Shown here piece by piece: positions 12,101 through 24,618 of a DNA stretch of 64,000 nucleotides (position 1 is the stretch's first letter; the number at the start of each line of letters is the position of its first letter). The DNA is taken from NCBI GenBank assembly GCA_003260075.1, contig QLIY01000117.1, forward strand, positions 105,448 to 169,447, given 5' to 3'. This DNA comes from Phallusia mammillata. Lineage: Eukaryota; Chordata; Ascidiacea; Phlebobranchia; Ascidiidae. The notes beneath the pieces were generated by a model. It was given only the letters and a program-made list of their open reading frames with translations. It did no database searches and was not told the origin of the DNA. Position numbers and translations under genes: made by a program.

Positions 12101-12240
12101 GTCAGAGGATTCCAGAAACACGCCGGATGGCACCCGGTCAAAAGATAGAAGGCAGTGCTACGTATAACCGGTCGTTTCCGTTTTAATGCCTATAAAATAC
12201 ACGCAAAAATGGGTTTTCCTTACAGTAAAAAGTGGTACGT
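12101..12240 (+). promoter_or_regulatory. Conserved TATA promoter block of receptor copy 1
   Basis: TATAAAAT at 12191-12198, preceded by agatagaaggcagtgctacg and gtcgtttccgttttaatgcc, which recur before copies 2, 3 and 4. The distance to the first-exon ATG is 304 bp. The conservation and fixed place before each first exon point to the core promoter; the start site is not mapped. Confidence 0.7.
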
Positions 12241-12494
12241 AGAATATGTAGATTAAAGGGGTCTTGATGCTACGGAATAATGCGAGATAAATTTCAAATT
12301 TAATTAAAAAAAAAATTAAAATTATGTTTTGTGCAAAAAAGATGTTTGTTTCTTTATGTCGTTTTGCTTTGGCAGCCTCGACAGAACATAGACTGAATGC
12401 GTTTCTCAGCACTGCGATGTTTGCCTCTTGGCTTAATTTTTACAACAAAATTAACCTAAGATCTTATGTTAACAGCAAAACGAAAAACTTAGAC

Positions 12495-15400
12495 ATGTTG
12501 TGGTTACTGTTTCTTGTGTTGGTCGTCGGATGCGCGGAAGGTGAATGTCCGGGCGAGGATTTCAGTCTTGCTCCTCGACCTTATACAAGTAAGTAATTTG
12601 AAAGTTAATAATATTTGACCATATACAGTGGTGGGATTCAATTTTTTTTTGTCAGCCGGTTCTATCACAAAAGTCATATTTTTCAGCCGGTTCTGTTACA
12701 AAAAGTCAATTGACAGTAACCAGTAATGCTAACCGGTTCGCTGATCTCTTAAAATTTCGTGAGACGGTTCTATAGAACCGGTGCGAACCGGCTGAATCCC
12801 ACCACCGGACTGATAGTTGGAGGTGTGGCGGAAGGACTGAAATCATGTCTCTCGCCTAAATTCAGTTTACGTTTTCGTAATTTTGTTTAACAACTAGCAG
12901 CGGACCCTTTTATGTGTTAGGTTGTTTGAAGTTATTTTTTCATAAAGTGAAAAATTCACTTAAAATCGCTTCACTACAAATATTAATACCCGATTGAAGA
13001 CCCGAATTCTAAAAATTTCGTTTATTTTGTGTCAAAAATCACTTTGATTAGGCAATTGGGTGCATATTCACTTGAATACGATGCATCACGCGTACAAGTA
13101 AATATTAGACATTCACGTTTCGACATTATAAAAATAAAAGCAAATTCAGGAATCAATTCTTTTCGCGTGAAATAATAATCCAATGAAAGTAAAACATAAA
13201 CATAACACCTAACGATTATCTGAACATTTTATGTTGTAATTTTGCGGAAGAAAATACTGTCAGATTCTTGTTTTATACAACATGTTGTTTTAAAAAACCA
13301 AAAATCGTTATTGCGTTTTTTTAGGAGCTCGTGTAACTCGCGTGTGCTGCCACAGTCATATAGGCCATGCAGCTTACTTTGCCAGCGCACTGTGACGTGC
13401 AAACAGCCAAATGTGACCACTTTTGACCCGAATATCTCGCGAAACAAAAAAGACTGACAACTAGTGGTTTGCAACCGTTTAAAAAAGATGAAAAGCACAG
13501 ATATTGAGCGCTTATGAATGTGCCTGCGCTCAGTGCACTTTCCATGCCACGTACCGTGCAACATTGCAGGACAGGAAAGGTTTAACAAATTCTTTAGAAT
13601 ACCTTACATTGCATCAACCAACAAAACACATGAAACCCCTAGATCGTACTTTAGTCAGTACAGCCGTTTTTTGAAAAATACGTTTTGGGGGCCTGCGTGT
13701 GAACCGCTGGGTCATTCGGGGTCAAGCTTCAGGAGGATTAAATTCGGATTAAAAACTAACATCTGTCCAAATTTGAATAAATTTAAAGCACTCTTTCTTT
13801 GAAGAGGACCCATAAATACTTCCCGTCCAATTACAGCAAGAGTATAGAAGAATAAATGCTAATATACCGCACACATTGATTAAAACATTGGGATTTGCGT
13901 CATTTTCCACTAAACTTTTAGCGCTAATTATTATTTACAGTAAATCCAGACCACTACAGAACAAGGATACAAAAACATAGAAAACAATTTAACAAAATTT
14001 ATATGCTTTTATAGTTGTTACAAGTAGACCTTTTGACGGTAGAATCAAAAGAAAATTATTGTAGCAAGTTCTTTGAAATGCTGCATTCTAATTTTGAAAC
14101 TTTCTCGCATGGGTTGCTTAGAAAGTCCCACTGTAGCATCATAAGTTAAAGATAAACAGGACATGTGCAATCAACTCCTCTTTTTCGTTGGTTTTTGCCT
14201 ATTCCTCTTTCAAAATAATAATTTCGAGCATTTAATTCTTCACAGCCCCCCCCCCCCATATATTGTCACCATTTGTTGACTTTGGGTCATAGATGTATAT
14301 TTATATGTTGTTTGTAACGATACTCAGTGTATTCATAACATAGCTTAACTCAACTCCTGCAATAATACACTCAAGAATCAGATCTAGCAAGTGATTGTCC
14401 GCTAATCACTAAAAAGGCATGAATTAACACAAAAGAACATGGTACAAATCATGTAAATTATCAACAAACATCTGTATTTACAATATAAATATATTTTAAA
14501 AGCAAAACTAACAACCATTTTTCTCACAAACATGACCCAGACATTTTTTCAAATTACCTTCTGGACAGGTGTAACTGGGATGACATGCGCAAACTTACTA
14601 AGCAATTTCTCCTTTTCTTTACTATTTTTTTCCGTTTATTTTTGCAAGTTCTTAAAATAGTTGAAATATGTTTCACATATATAACTTAAGTTTTGGAAAA
14701 AATGCGGTATTAAGACCTAAAAAAACGTCAAGAAAATGTGACTGTTTCCAGTGTTAAACCCCCCCCCCCTCTATAGGAGGAACGTGGCGGCACCTAGTGG
14801 ATGAACAACCCCATTCTTTTATCCTGGATTAAAACAAAACTTTTGCATTAAAAATATAATTTGCTGTAAATGTAAACCTTTTAAATACTAATCAATTTAT
14901 GTCCTTTATAAATAAATTTTATTATTCCCAAACTTTCTGGTTTGCGGCGCCCAGGACAACTTCAAACAATTTTATCCCACGCCGGTGTCTAATACAGAAC
15001 ACCGGCGCTAGTTGTGTATTTCCAACGATTGCGGAAGAACAGTCGTTGCTATGTCAGCGGGAGCCTTGTACCCATAATTAACAGTTTCTTCGACTATTAG
15101 CCTACTAAGTTGCTGAGTTGAGTTTTTGGTGGTTGGTGGTTATGATTAAACCCGCTGCAGCTACACTAAGGCGACAAGCTGGAAACTTGTTAGGATACTT
15201 ACTACAAATTTATGAGTTTGAAAAACCAAACTAATTTAAGATATACTACACCCAATTAAGGCTAATATAGAAGTTTCAAAGAAAAAAATACGCCAAGAGA
15301 CCGCGAACAGCAACTGTTGTATGTCACAGACCAACCAACCAGACTGACATGGTTTATAAATCCACCTAGTAACGGTTTTGCTATCTGTTTTCTGACTTTA

Positions 15401-18400
15401 AGCACTATAGTTTGGTGTGTTAACGATTTTTTAGCGTCACTACTGTATTAAAATATCCTAAAATAAACGTCGAAAGGGAAATGCGTTTAGACATTTTAAA
15501 CTAAAACACCGCGATTTGGAACACTAAATACGGATCTGTTCATAAGTTCATAATGAAAATAACGGCCCAAATAAACGTAAAAAGCGCAATGCTCTATTGT
15601 TCAAACGTTTCGGCAAATGCCAATGCCATCATTAGTATTATGAAGGGGGCCAAATAGCGATGTAATGTAACATGTCAATGTGCAACAGCCTGTCGTCGAC
15701 ACAGAGATAGAAATCGGCTGCGCCAATAAATTGTCCGACCTGAGTAGTAATGGAACACCTGCCACATCTAGATGGACTCTCATTTGTCTGAAAAAAAAGA
15801 TCTAAAGTGCTGATATGCAAGCTAATGCATAAGATAATGTTTAAACCAGTGGTTCTCAACCTTTCGTGGACCATGGCCCCCTAAAGGTAACTTTTTGGCC
15901 TTGTGGCCCCCTTCAAGTAACCCTGTAGGACCTGTGCCCCCTTAAAAACGTAGATGGCAATCTCGTGTTGGAATTCGGTTCTAATTTCGGGCATAAAAGG
16001 TCGAAGGGGATAAAAAAGAATCCGCAATTATAAAAAACCTCAATACAAACAAATAGTATGTGAAATAGTCGAATAAATTATGGAATGAAGTGGCTTTTAG
16101 TGGGTATTTCTGGTGAATCTACACCTGTGGAACCCAATACACAGCTCGTGTTTAAACAATACTATGCGAGTAATTTGATGCAGGCATGGTTCATTTACAG
16201 TTTACACGAATTACAATAGGTGTGTCGATTTTATTTAAGTTTGAAATCGTTTTTTTTTTTCAAAACATTTGTAAAAAAATAAATATGTTATAAAAACAAA
16301 AGTCACCTGCATTTTAGATGCAAAACAAAATGATAAATAATACCCTTCAGGGAAAAGGACCCATGATTAAGGGATGACAGTTCCTGTAACGGTAATCAGC
16401 GAGTGTTTCAAACTAACGAAATGTGAGTTATAAGAGTGTGTTCGCACAAATAGAGAGTTCCACACAAAGTTCAGCACTATAAAAGTTTCTTTGAATTACC
16501 AAAATATTTTTTTTAACTTTACCCACAGAACCTGACAATCTCTCGGTGTGCGAGGAACCGTACCGCGGTCCCAACTGCACCTGCCCTTCTTCAATGTTCG
16601 AATGTGCTTGTCACAAGTTTGGTCGGTGTGGGGACAAATCAGGATGTATTTCGATGTTGTTGGTAAATGCTTGGGGAAACAATTGTGGTGATTGGAGCGA
16701 CGAGTTTGGTGAGGTTTGTCCTGAAGGCAGGTTTCAGTGTGACTGCTTCAACACAACTTGCAAGGGTCGTGCTGGGTGTGTGTTGGATTGGTTTCGATGT
16801 AATGGAAGGATAGAATGTTTAGATGGCAGTGATGAAGTTAATTGCACTTGTCCAGCTCATACGTTTGAATGTGATTGTTATAAAACAAAGAACTGCCCAA
16901 CTTACATTGGTTGCATCGACAAAGACTATCAATGTAATGGAGAAGATGACTGTACTGATTGGAGTGATGAAGCTAATTGTACTTGCCCAACTCATAAGTT
17001 TGAATGTAATTGTTACAAAACAAAGAACTGCACAGCTAGATATGGTTGCATCAACAAAGACTGGGAATGTAATGGAATTAATAGCTGTGGAGATTGGAGT
17101 GATGAAGTCAATTGCACTTGCCCAACTCATAAGTTTCAATGTGCATGTGTTGGCACAAAACAGTGCATAGGCATGGAGGGAAGTTGTATTGACCGATCTT
17201 TATTATGTGATGGAAATCAGGACTGTTTTGATGGTAGTGATGAAACACATTACACATGCAACTGCTCTGGAGTTTATGCCAGATGTCCATGTAATCCTGG
17301 TAACAAACATTGCCCATCTACTGGCAGATGCATACCCTTTGACTGGATTGGTGATGGCTTTGAAGATTGCTATGATGGAAGTGACGAACTTTGTTCAGTT
17401 TCCAACTTCACATGTCAATCTTGCACAATGTTTGCCACAATTTGTAAGAGTGAACAACTTGCCAGGTATCTTGTACATTCCACAGTTTCAGCAGAGTGCA
17501 ACACAGTAATCCAACCATCATGTGCTGATGACATCAACAGTTGTGAAAGCAAGAATGTGATTTGCATCTCTTCAAACTGCAAAAAAATAGAAAAAAAATG
17601 CCAGAAACTATCTATATGTGAAAACCAAGAACTCCTTCCCAGAAGTTCATTTTGTGACTCAACTAGTAGTTGTAGTGACAATAGCGATGAAATCAAGTCA
17701 GGATTTGGATTTAAATGCTCTGGATCAACAAGGCAAGGTGTTTGTGTTTTGCCCCAAGTAAACGTCTACGATTCAGTGGCTCAGTGTTCTGATAAATCTG
17801 ATCTTTGCTTTGTTAACAGACAGTTCAGATGTTTTCAGTGCTTGGATAAAAAGTTGGTCATATCACCCAAGCAAGTTTGTGACGGTATAGTGGATTGCTT
17901 TGATATGTCAGACGAGTGTTTGTGTTTGAATCAAAGTTTGTGTAATGATATAAGGGGTACTTGTCCATCAAATCAGATGCATTGCCAAAATAAATCTGTA
18001 TGTTCCATTGCAGGTGGAGTGTTGTGCAATTCAAGCATACAGTGTGTTGATCAAGTAAACATGAAATACTGTTCTTCTAAAAATACCTTGAAAGAAACTC
18101 AGTGTTTTCCAGAAAACGTTAAAAGTCTCATTGAAAGATTTGATGAAATATTTAGGTGTGCAAAAACAGACAACAAAGTGCTGAGGAGAGAGTTTCTAAA
18201 TCAGCTGCATTGGGGGAAAGATGGCAAAGTTCTGATGAACTCAATATGTGACGGAATTATTGGGGATGACCTAAAACTAATTGGTGAAGTTAACTGTCCA
18301 AATATGTTTTATTGCTTCTCAAATGGAGAGATCAACATAAAAAGCACTGAGGTATGTGACGGAAAAGTTGATTGTGATGACGGCTCAGAGGAATTTCCTG

Positions 18401-19833
18401 AACGTTGTCACAAATCCCGTTTTTATTGCAAAAGCAAAGATAGGTTTTCCATTGACAGAAAAGCTGTTTGTGATGGAATTATCGATTGCGATAATGAATC
18501 TGATGAAAGTAGATGCCGTTGTGAAAACAACAGGTTTTATTGCCTGAATAAACAACCTTTGTCGGTTGAACGGAAACTGGTGCAGAATGGAATTCAGGAT
18601 TGTTCAGATGGAAGTGATGAATGTGTGAACTTGGCTGGGGACGCATTTGCAAATGTCAATGAAATGATTGCCAATCCAATTTACCGAGCAATTTTCGGGA
18701 TAACAGCTGTGTTAGCCTTGGGAGGAAATTTGTTTGTGTTCATTGCAACTGCTCACAGCTTATGGAATGTAGACAGAAACAAAAACGTTTTCATTAACAC
18801 TAATATTTTTATTCTCAACCTCTGTTGCTCAGATTTCCTTATGGGAATTTATCTGCTTGCAGTTATAGTGCAAGCCACACGATTTTCTGGCTCATATTGT
18901 TTGTTTGATAAGGAATGGAGATCAAGTAGTTTGTGTTCGGGACTTGGAGCACTTGCAGTTGTTTCTTCTGAAGCTTCAGCCATGACCATGACAGCAATGA
19001 CCACCTTTCGCCTTGTATCAGCCTTTAAACCATTTATAATTCGAAGTGTAGGTGTTTACAGAATTTTACTTGCTGAATTGTTTTGCTGGATTTCGGCTGT
19101 TGTTTTGGCAACTGTTCCTTTACTAAAAGTTACTTCGCATTATTTTATAACTGATGTTCGGTTTCCAAACAACATTTTTGGAAATGATTTTGTGTCCAGG
19201 GAGAACATGTCACTTCTTGCAGAAAGAATTACTGGTGTGGAACCAGAAACTTGGAATGATGTGAAACAAACTATCAAGGATACATTTCCTCGCAACCCAA
19301 TCGAAGGAGAGTTTGGATATTATGGAGAAACAAGCGTTTGTATGCCACGTTTGTTTGCCACAACTAGTGAATTTGCTTGGGAATATTCAACTTTCCTCAT
19401 CACAATCAACTTCCTCATGTTCATCTACATGGTGGTTGCATACGTTCTCATCTACAAACAAAGTAACCAGATGAAAGAATCCAGGAGCAATGAAGTCAGC
19501 TCCAAGATGCAGAAGAGAATCTCAAGGTTGATTTTGACCGACTTCTGTTGCTGGATTCCAATTTGTGTCATGGGATATTTGAGTGTTGGAGGAATCAAGA
19601 TGCCACCAGATGCTTATGTGTTGAGCGCTTGTCTGTTGCTTCCAATCAACAGCGCTCTTAATCCCTTGCTTTACTCAAAAGCAATAGAAGATCAACTTGT
19701 CAGGGCAAAGAAATGGCTGGTGGAGAAATTTTCCTCTCTACGAGCATCCACAAATCGCTCATCAGATTTAGCTGTGAGATACAATGTTGGTGCAGATGAA
19801 GAAGGCGACAGAGTGATTGAAATAGTTGGATGA
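12495..19833 (+). CDS. LDLa-repeat GPCR, receptor copy 1 (two exons, intact)
   Basis: Exons 12495-12588 and 16529-19833 join in phase (A plus AA gives Lys) for 1132 residues. Exon 1 codes a signal peptide (MLWLLFLVLVVGCAEG). The ectodomain has about six LDLa-like repeats (residues about 45-320, motif DC.D.SDE), a Cys-rich stretch with weaker LDLa pieces, and three more LDLa repeats just before the membrane (about 621-732). Seven helices follow from about 752: LGGN in TM1, LCCSD in TM2, TTFRLV at the end of TM3, TDFCCWIP in TM6 and NPLLY in TM7. The TM6-TM7 text is closest to RXFP/LGR type C and molluscan GRL101 receptors, which also have leucine-rich repeats; I see none here. The extracellular loop 2 is long (about 80 residues) before its conserved Cys (SVCMP). 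Predicted plasma-membrane receptor coupling to G proteins; ligand unknown. AATAAA follows the stop within 5 nt. Confidence 0.92.
12626..12807. mobile_element. MITE (CAGTGGTGGGATTCA family) in intron of copy 1
   Basis: Inverted ends CAGTGGTGGGATTCA and TGAATCCCACCACCG. The inner part has repeated cagccggttct phrases. It sits 38 nt after the donor site, and the same element with matching flanks lies at the same place in copy 3 (46387-46616), so it was inserted before those units separated. The flanking duplication has decayed here but is perfect in copy 3. Confidence 0.8.
15847..16149. mobile_element. Truncated hAT-like MITE in intron of copy 1
   Basis: Starts CAGTGGTTCTCAACC and matches, in reverse orientation, the element at 1138-1504 over most of its length. 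The far end stops at acagctcgt without the terminal inverted repeat, yet both sides carry gtttaaac (15839-15846 and 16150-16157). No ORF. Confidence 0.7.
16843..17112 (+). repeat. Two 135-bp LDLa coding units in copy 1
   Basis: Units start at 16843 and 16978 (TG[CT] of the CTCP motif), each 45 codons; a hybrid unit starts at 17113. They encode CTCP..FEC.CYKTKNC...GC then DC.DWSDE. Copy 2 has six such units and copy 3 has two. Confidence 0.85.
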
Positions 19834-22590
19834 AAAAAATAAAAACAAACTCAACCAAATGATAACTCGTAACTATTTGCTGCAGTTACGAAGTATTAAA
19901 CCAGGGGTTGGCAATTCCAGGCACCCGAGGTGGTCTTTCATGGCACGCCAACCGGTACGGGTGTTTATATTGAAGCAACAATTACCTTTTACACTGCTTG
20001 TTTTCAGTTTTTATCATGTCATTGTCTTACAATTCAGCCTTACATGCACTAAACACTCTGCTTTCTCTTTTTTATTGATACCTGCTGGCACGTACCACTA
20101 TTATTTAGTAAAATCGTGACATGCAAAGTAATTAACACATAAAAATAACAAGTAAATTGCCACATGTCACCTAAAAGGTTGCCGCCCCCAGTGTTGCACC
20201 ATGTTATTGTTGGTCTGTTTTTATTATGAAAAATGTTCTGTAAATAATTGTTAACACATGTGGTGTCATTTGTGAAATATTTGTGTGCATGTGGTAACAA
20301 GTTGTACAGAGGTGTTATTTATTCATTTGACGACAATATTTAATCAGAGCAAGTTGTAAAGATTGTTATTTACAAAAGAACAACAGCATTTCAGGCGTGA
20401 AGAAAGGTTTTAAAAGTTAAAGACGAAAAGTTCCTTAAGATGTGTTTCCCTACATCACAATAGTCTGTAAAACTCATTAGTTTCATTTTTAACAGGTCAC
20501 GAGAAGACAAACAAAAGTAAAGTCACACTTTTTTCATGACATGTAGCAATTTATTTTGTAAACACTGACCTGAACCTGAAGCCCTTTTTGCAAAACCAGA
20601 TTTGGTAAACAAAACACTTGTAGATTCCGATTTACTTTGACAAACAAATTGCAGGACTTAAACTGAACTAAAGAAACACATATTGCAAAAAATAAAATTA
20701 TTTTCATTTAGTAAGGTACATTATCATTGAGGAACAAACTACTTAAAACAATTGTTTGCAAAGGTATAGTCACAAACTCTAAAAACTCTTGCTCATCTAA
20801 AACTTTGTACTACCATCCAAATAGTCACTTACATGTATCAACCTCTATAAAAACAAAACAGAAGGTAGTTACTTAGTTTTCTAGCCCAAAAAACATGAAA
20901 ACGTACCACAGTGGTACCATGTTATTGGTTTGCTAAGAAGAGTAGGCTTTGTTACTTCAACAAATAAAGGTAAAAAATAATATTTTGTTTATTTACTGTT
21001 AAAAGATAGACCACCATGCTGATTTAACACACTACTCCAATTTTGTAAAATATTAGGTAACCCAGCATTAGGAACAAAAAAAAAATAGATAAGATATAAG
21101 TGCAATGAGCAACATTACTGCAGAAAGTATTAGAAATTAACTTTTAAATCCACTTAAACTTAATTCAAATTTTGAAATCTCATCTGCAACAAGAAGTTCA
21201 ACTATTACAAATTGCAGGAAGAGCTCCATAAACTTGAAGAAGTTTAATTATTACTTAAATAAAACTTTAAACTTTGGATAAAGAGAAAGGATGTAAGCCT
21301 GCTGGTCGTTTGGTTTTAATGAACCAAGTACTCTGCTACAACACACAGTTAAAGACACATGTGTAGCGAGGTGTTTATTCGAGGTACGTCGTAATAGAAT
21401 AACACAATGAGCGAAGCGAATACGCCGCATAAGACGAGAGTCAGAAAAAGAAGGCAATCTATCCGGTTCGCTGTAGTATGAGGGCACACGATATAACGGT
21501 AGTGAGAGAGGCTGCTACACATGCCTATATTTTGACAGAGCATGTCGCACAGCACAACGAGCGCTACTTGAAATTTGAGAACACAGCACAAATACTGTAA
21601 TGTGATATTCTATGTATATGTCTAGTGTACTTTGCTATGCACGGATTTTAAGTCTAAAAAAATGCTTAACTTATATAGCACTCAGGTGCAAATACTTATA
21701 CACGACAAGGTTAACGATATTCTAAACCGTTATTATCTTTTAGTTGATTTTAGAAACGTCAAATGTAACCTGTGTTGCGCTGCCTTTTAATTGGTAGAAG
21801 GCGAGACTCTATGCGCCTAAACAGCATAGCAGGGGCGATCGCTCAGTGCGCCTTTCCTCGCGCTCAACAATTCCAAGTCACCAAGAGCCAAAATAATGAG
21901 TTAAGGCAATTAAGGACATGCGGTTTCTGCAAATATGCACTACTTTAGTTGAGGAAACAGACGAGAAATTATCGGCAAAGTTGACTCTTACCGAACTATT
22001 ATAGGACCAGAGTCACAGTAACATTCAAAGCGATCAGGAGACTTTAAGTTCTGTAAATACAGCATTAAATTCCATAAACATTAACAAACCACGTTAGTTA
22101 CAGATTGCGAGACTTTAAGCAACAAGGCTTACCGGAATAATACAGTTATTTACAGCAACAACACGTTGGCTGACGACGGTGGAATCCATGGTCCAGAAAT
22201 GCACAAATTACACATTGGACGACCGGCAACATTCGTTACCAATAAAACAAACATAACCGGTAAATTAGATAAAGCATGCTGCCTCTATAACATCCAGTCG
22301 CTAACAAACACGAGGCAGCCGCTTACAAGACGTGACTTCAGTAAAACAATGCCAAGATTGTGACATCATAAGTACCAAATGTGTGATAGATAATGTCACC
22401 AGGTTGCAAAACATTGCGCCATACAAGTGAGTTAAGGCTACTGGCGGGAAACATAGAAAACATAATAATATGCACACGTGGCGATGTAACAACCTGACTG
22501 GAAGCTGTTTAAGACGTTGCTTTTCGGTAACACGTAAAGGGACGATATACATGATACATTATAATTGTGTATAATGTCACCAGGTTGCAC
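19834..22590. other. 3' flank of copy 1, duplicated with the gene
   Basis: No gene seen. This stretch aligns with the 3' flanks after copy 2 (37149 onward) and after the 7TM fragment (54516 onward), for example gacgacaatatttaatcaga near 20331, 37650 and 55016. A MITE lies at 19902-20191. The stretch 21359-21520 begins tgtgtagc and ends gctacaca and is absent from unit 2; it could be a solo LTR but has no clear target duplication. The phrase ccatggtccagaaatgcaca near 22185 recurs at 39620 and 57000 without a coding frame I can follow. Confidence 0.6.
19902..20191. mobile_element. hAT-like MITE after copy 1
   Basis: Starts CAGGGGTTGGCAATTCC after tattaaac. The right end aligns with the intact end in unit 2 (37508) but has decayed (gccgcccccag), as has its target duplication. 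Present after copies 1, 2 and 3 and after the fragment, so it predates the duplications. Confidence 0.7.
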
Positions 22591-24618
22591 CAGGGCTGCC
22601 ACTCCTTGGGATTTTTCTCCCGGTCTTGGGATTTGGGATTTTTGAAATTATTCATTTAATACAGGCCTGCACAACTCAAAACAACGCAAGGGCCACAACG
22701 GAACACATAAATGTTTCGCGGGCCGCATGCTAATTACGTATTTTAAATGTCCCTGTATAAGTCTATAATAGGGTTGCCATTCGTCCGGGTTTTCCCTGAC
22801 ATGTCCGGGAATTTAGTGTTTAAATCTGCGTCAGGGAGAAATATTAAAATGTACCTAAAAGTCCGGAATTCAAGAAAAAATATTTGTATACAAAATCAAT
22901 GTACCACCGGAGAAAGTTTCTAGTAGATAGCTACAACCGCGTCTATACCATGAAACGATAAGAGGTATAAACTGGCGGCGCGCAGGTTAACGTACCTGTT
23001 ACTGTTTGATGTGTGTGCGCGCGTAACAATACCTGTTTGTTACTAGATGTTTAACAATATGCGTTAAATACACAAATTAAAATCCGCGTTTCAAGAAAAC
23101 ACGGCATTCGAAGCTACATGAGAACGTGGAAGATTTCATTTAACTGTGTACCTAATATGCAGGGATTTAACTAACAACTAAAAGTCATTTTTACAGTGGC
23201 ATTTTTACAATGGAACATTTTTACAGTGGCATTATTCTTCAAATTTAAAAAGCTCCTTGTGACTACCATCGTTTAATTTTTTTGGTAAAAAAAGAACTTA
23301 ACTAAACAGAAGCGTGCGCACAAAGTTAATTGACAAGGATCAGAGTATCGTATGTAACGTTATCTCGTGTCGCTGTCCGTGTGACTTCCCAATATTCTAA
23401 TTTATTCCGGAATAGAAGTGTTTGGATCGCAAAAATGGTCAACGCAGCGGTTCTCAGACTGGGGTCCGCGGTCCTTTAGGGCATTTTGCGGGGACCTCGA
23501 AAAGGTGGAAGTAATTCTATATCCTTATTTGGCGTCAGTTTGTGCAACTGGATAAGTTGAAATCAAAGTTCAAGTGAGAATCGACCGTATCCATTGTTAA
23601 ACAATAGGCTTTATTACATGANGTGTTGGATACCCCTGCACTATACTGTTTTAAAAACTTATCGGTCATGCTGGATATAACTGTTATAACCAAGGCAAAA
23701 TTTGAAATTTGAAAAGCTTTCTTTCGTCGCTGACAAACAATATCACATGAACGAATAAATTTTCTTATACATCAACAACAACCCAAAGAACACAATTTGT
23801 AACTAAAATTTAATGAGAGATGTTGCATCTTTTGTCGTCAACAAGCGCGTCGTAATCAGGCACGAGGCTGAAACTTTTTAGAATATCCTCCAAATGTCCA
23901 TCAGCAAGTGAAGGTCGCTGCTTGTTTTTATTAAGTTTAATACAGAGAAAGTTTGTTTCGACAAACAAGACACATTATTTTTGTCTTCTCCACTGCAAAT
24001 AAGTATTTGCTTGTCCATTCCGGATTAAACACTCTGACCTTACTTTCAATCGTTCTTTTAGTGTTTTCAGCCATTTTGGACAATCCTAAAATAGCCTACT
24101 TGCCCGCGCACATAAGATTAGACCATACTAAACGCTATAACCAAGCTTTGCGTGTGAAACAAAGAGGGGATTGTTTCGTAATGAATAAACGATGAACTGA
24201 AGTAAGATTACTCATTTAGAGGTCCAATACGTTATTATTACACAACATCGAATGCATGGCGGCATAACGTTTTTTGGTTCAATGCAAAGTATTTTAAAAT
24301 CTTCTTGCGGGCCGCACTAAAAAATTGAAATTCCCTGTCAAAACTAGTGAGTCAGGCCAGTACTACGATGTATCATGTGCCAGTAAAAAATGCACAAAAA
24401 ATATATTTTTTGTATTTTTCTGGTATTTCTTAGCGTCTCAAATGTACGTGATGGCTGGGACCTGGTGTACGGGAACTATAAAGATTATGTTGTGTGCGCC
24501 AGCTAGGATTTAAACTGTGTATTTGCCATCGTTTGGTTACCTTGGGATTTTTGGACAAACCTTGGGATTTTTAGTGAGGGAACCTTGGGATATCCTAAAA
24601 TTCTCAGTGGCAGCACTA
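22591..24618. mobile_element. 2-kb composite transposon, only in unit 1
   Basis: Ends cagggctgccactcc and gtggcagcacta are inverted. The flanks read ggttgcac (22583-22590) and ggttgcaa (24619-24626), 7 of 8 matching. Other element ends are visible within it: ggttgccattcgtccggg near 22767, ggttctcagactggggtcc near 23450 and cgggccgc phrases near 22720 and 24306, so it is a nest of insertions. The longest ORFs are 60-80 codons with no transposase motif. A single N lies at 23622. Units 2 and 3 lack it. Confidence 0.65.

Larger units (their letters stand above)
12589..16528 (+). other. Intron 1 of receptor copy 1 (3.9 kb)
   Basis: Donor A|GTAAGT and acceptor tttacccacag|AA; phase 1, as in all copies. 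It holds a MITE at 12626-12807, blocks shared with the intron of copy 3 (about 12830-13200 with 46620-47060), the dispersed repeat of the 8.5-kb region (13865-13990 and 14830-15075), C runs near 14246 and 14760, and a hAT-like element at 15847-16149. ORFs of 60-119 codons inside it have no recognisable protein features. Confidence 0.75.

Noticed and set aside
12324..12494. Upstream in-frame ATGs before the receptor signal peptide (12324 in copy 1, 28982 in copy 2)
   Set aside because: Copy 3 has an in-frame stop in this stretch and similarity between copies is by DNA, not by codon; MLWLLF is the first point conserved in all copies and is a normal signal peptide.
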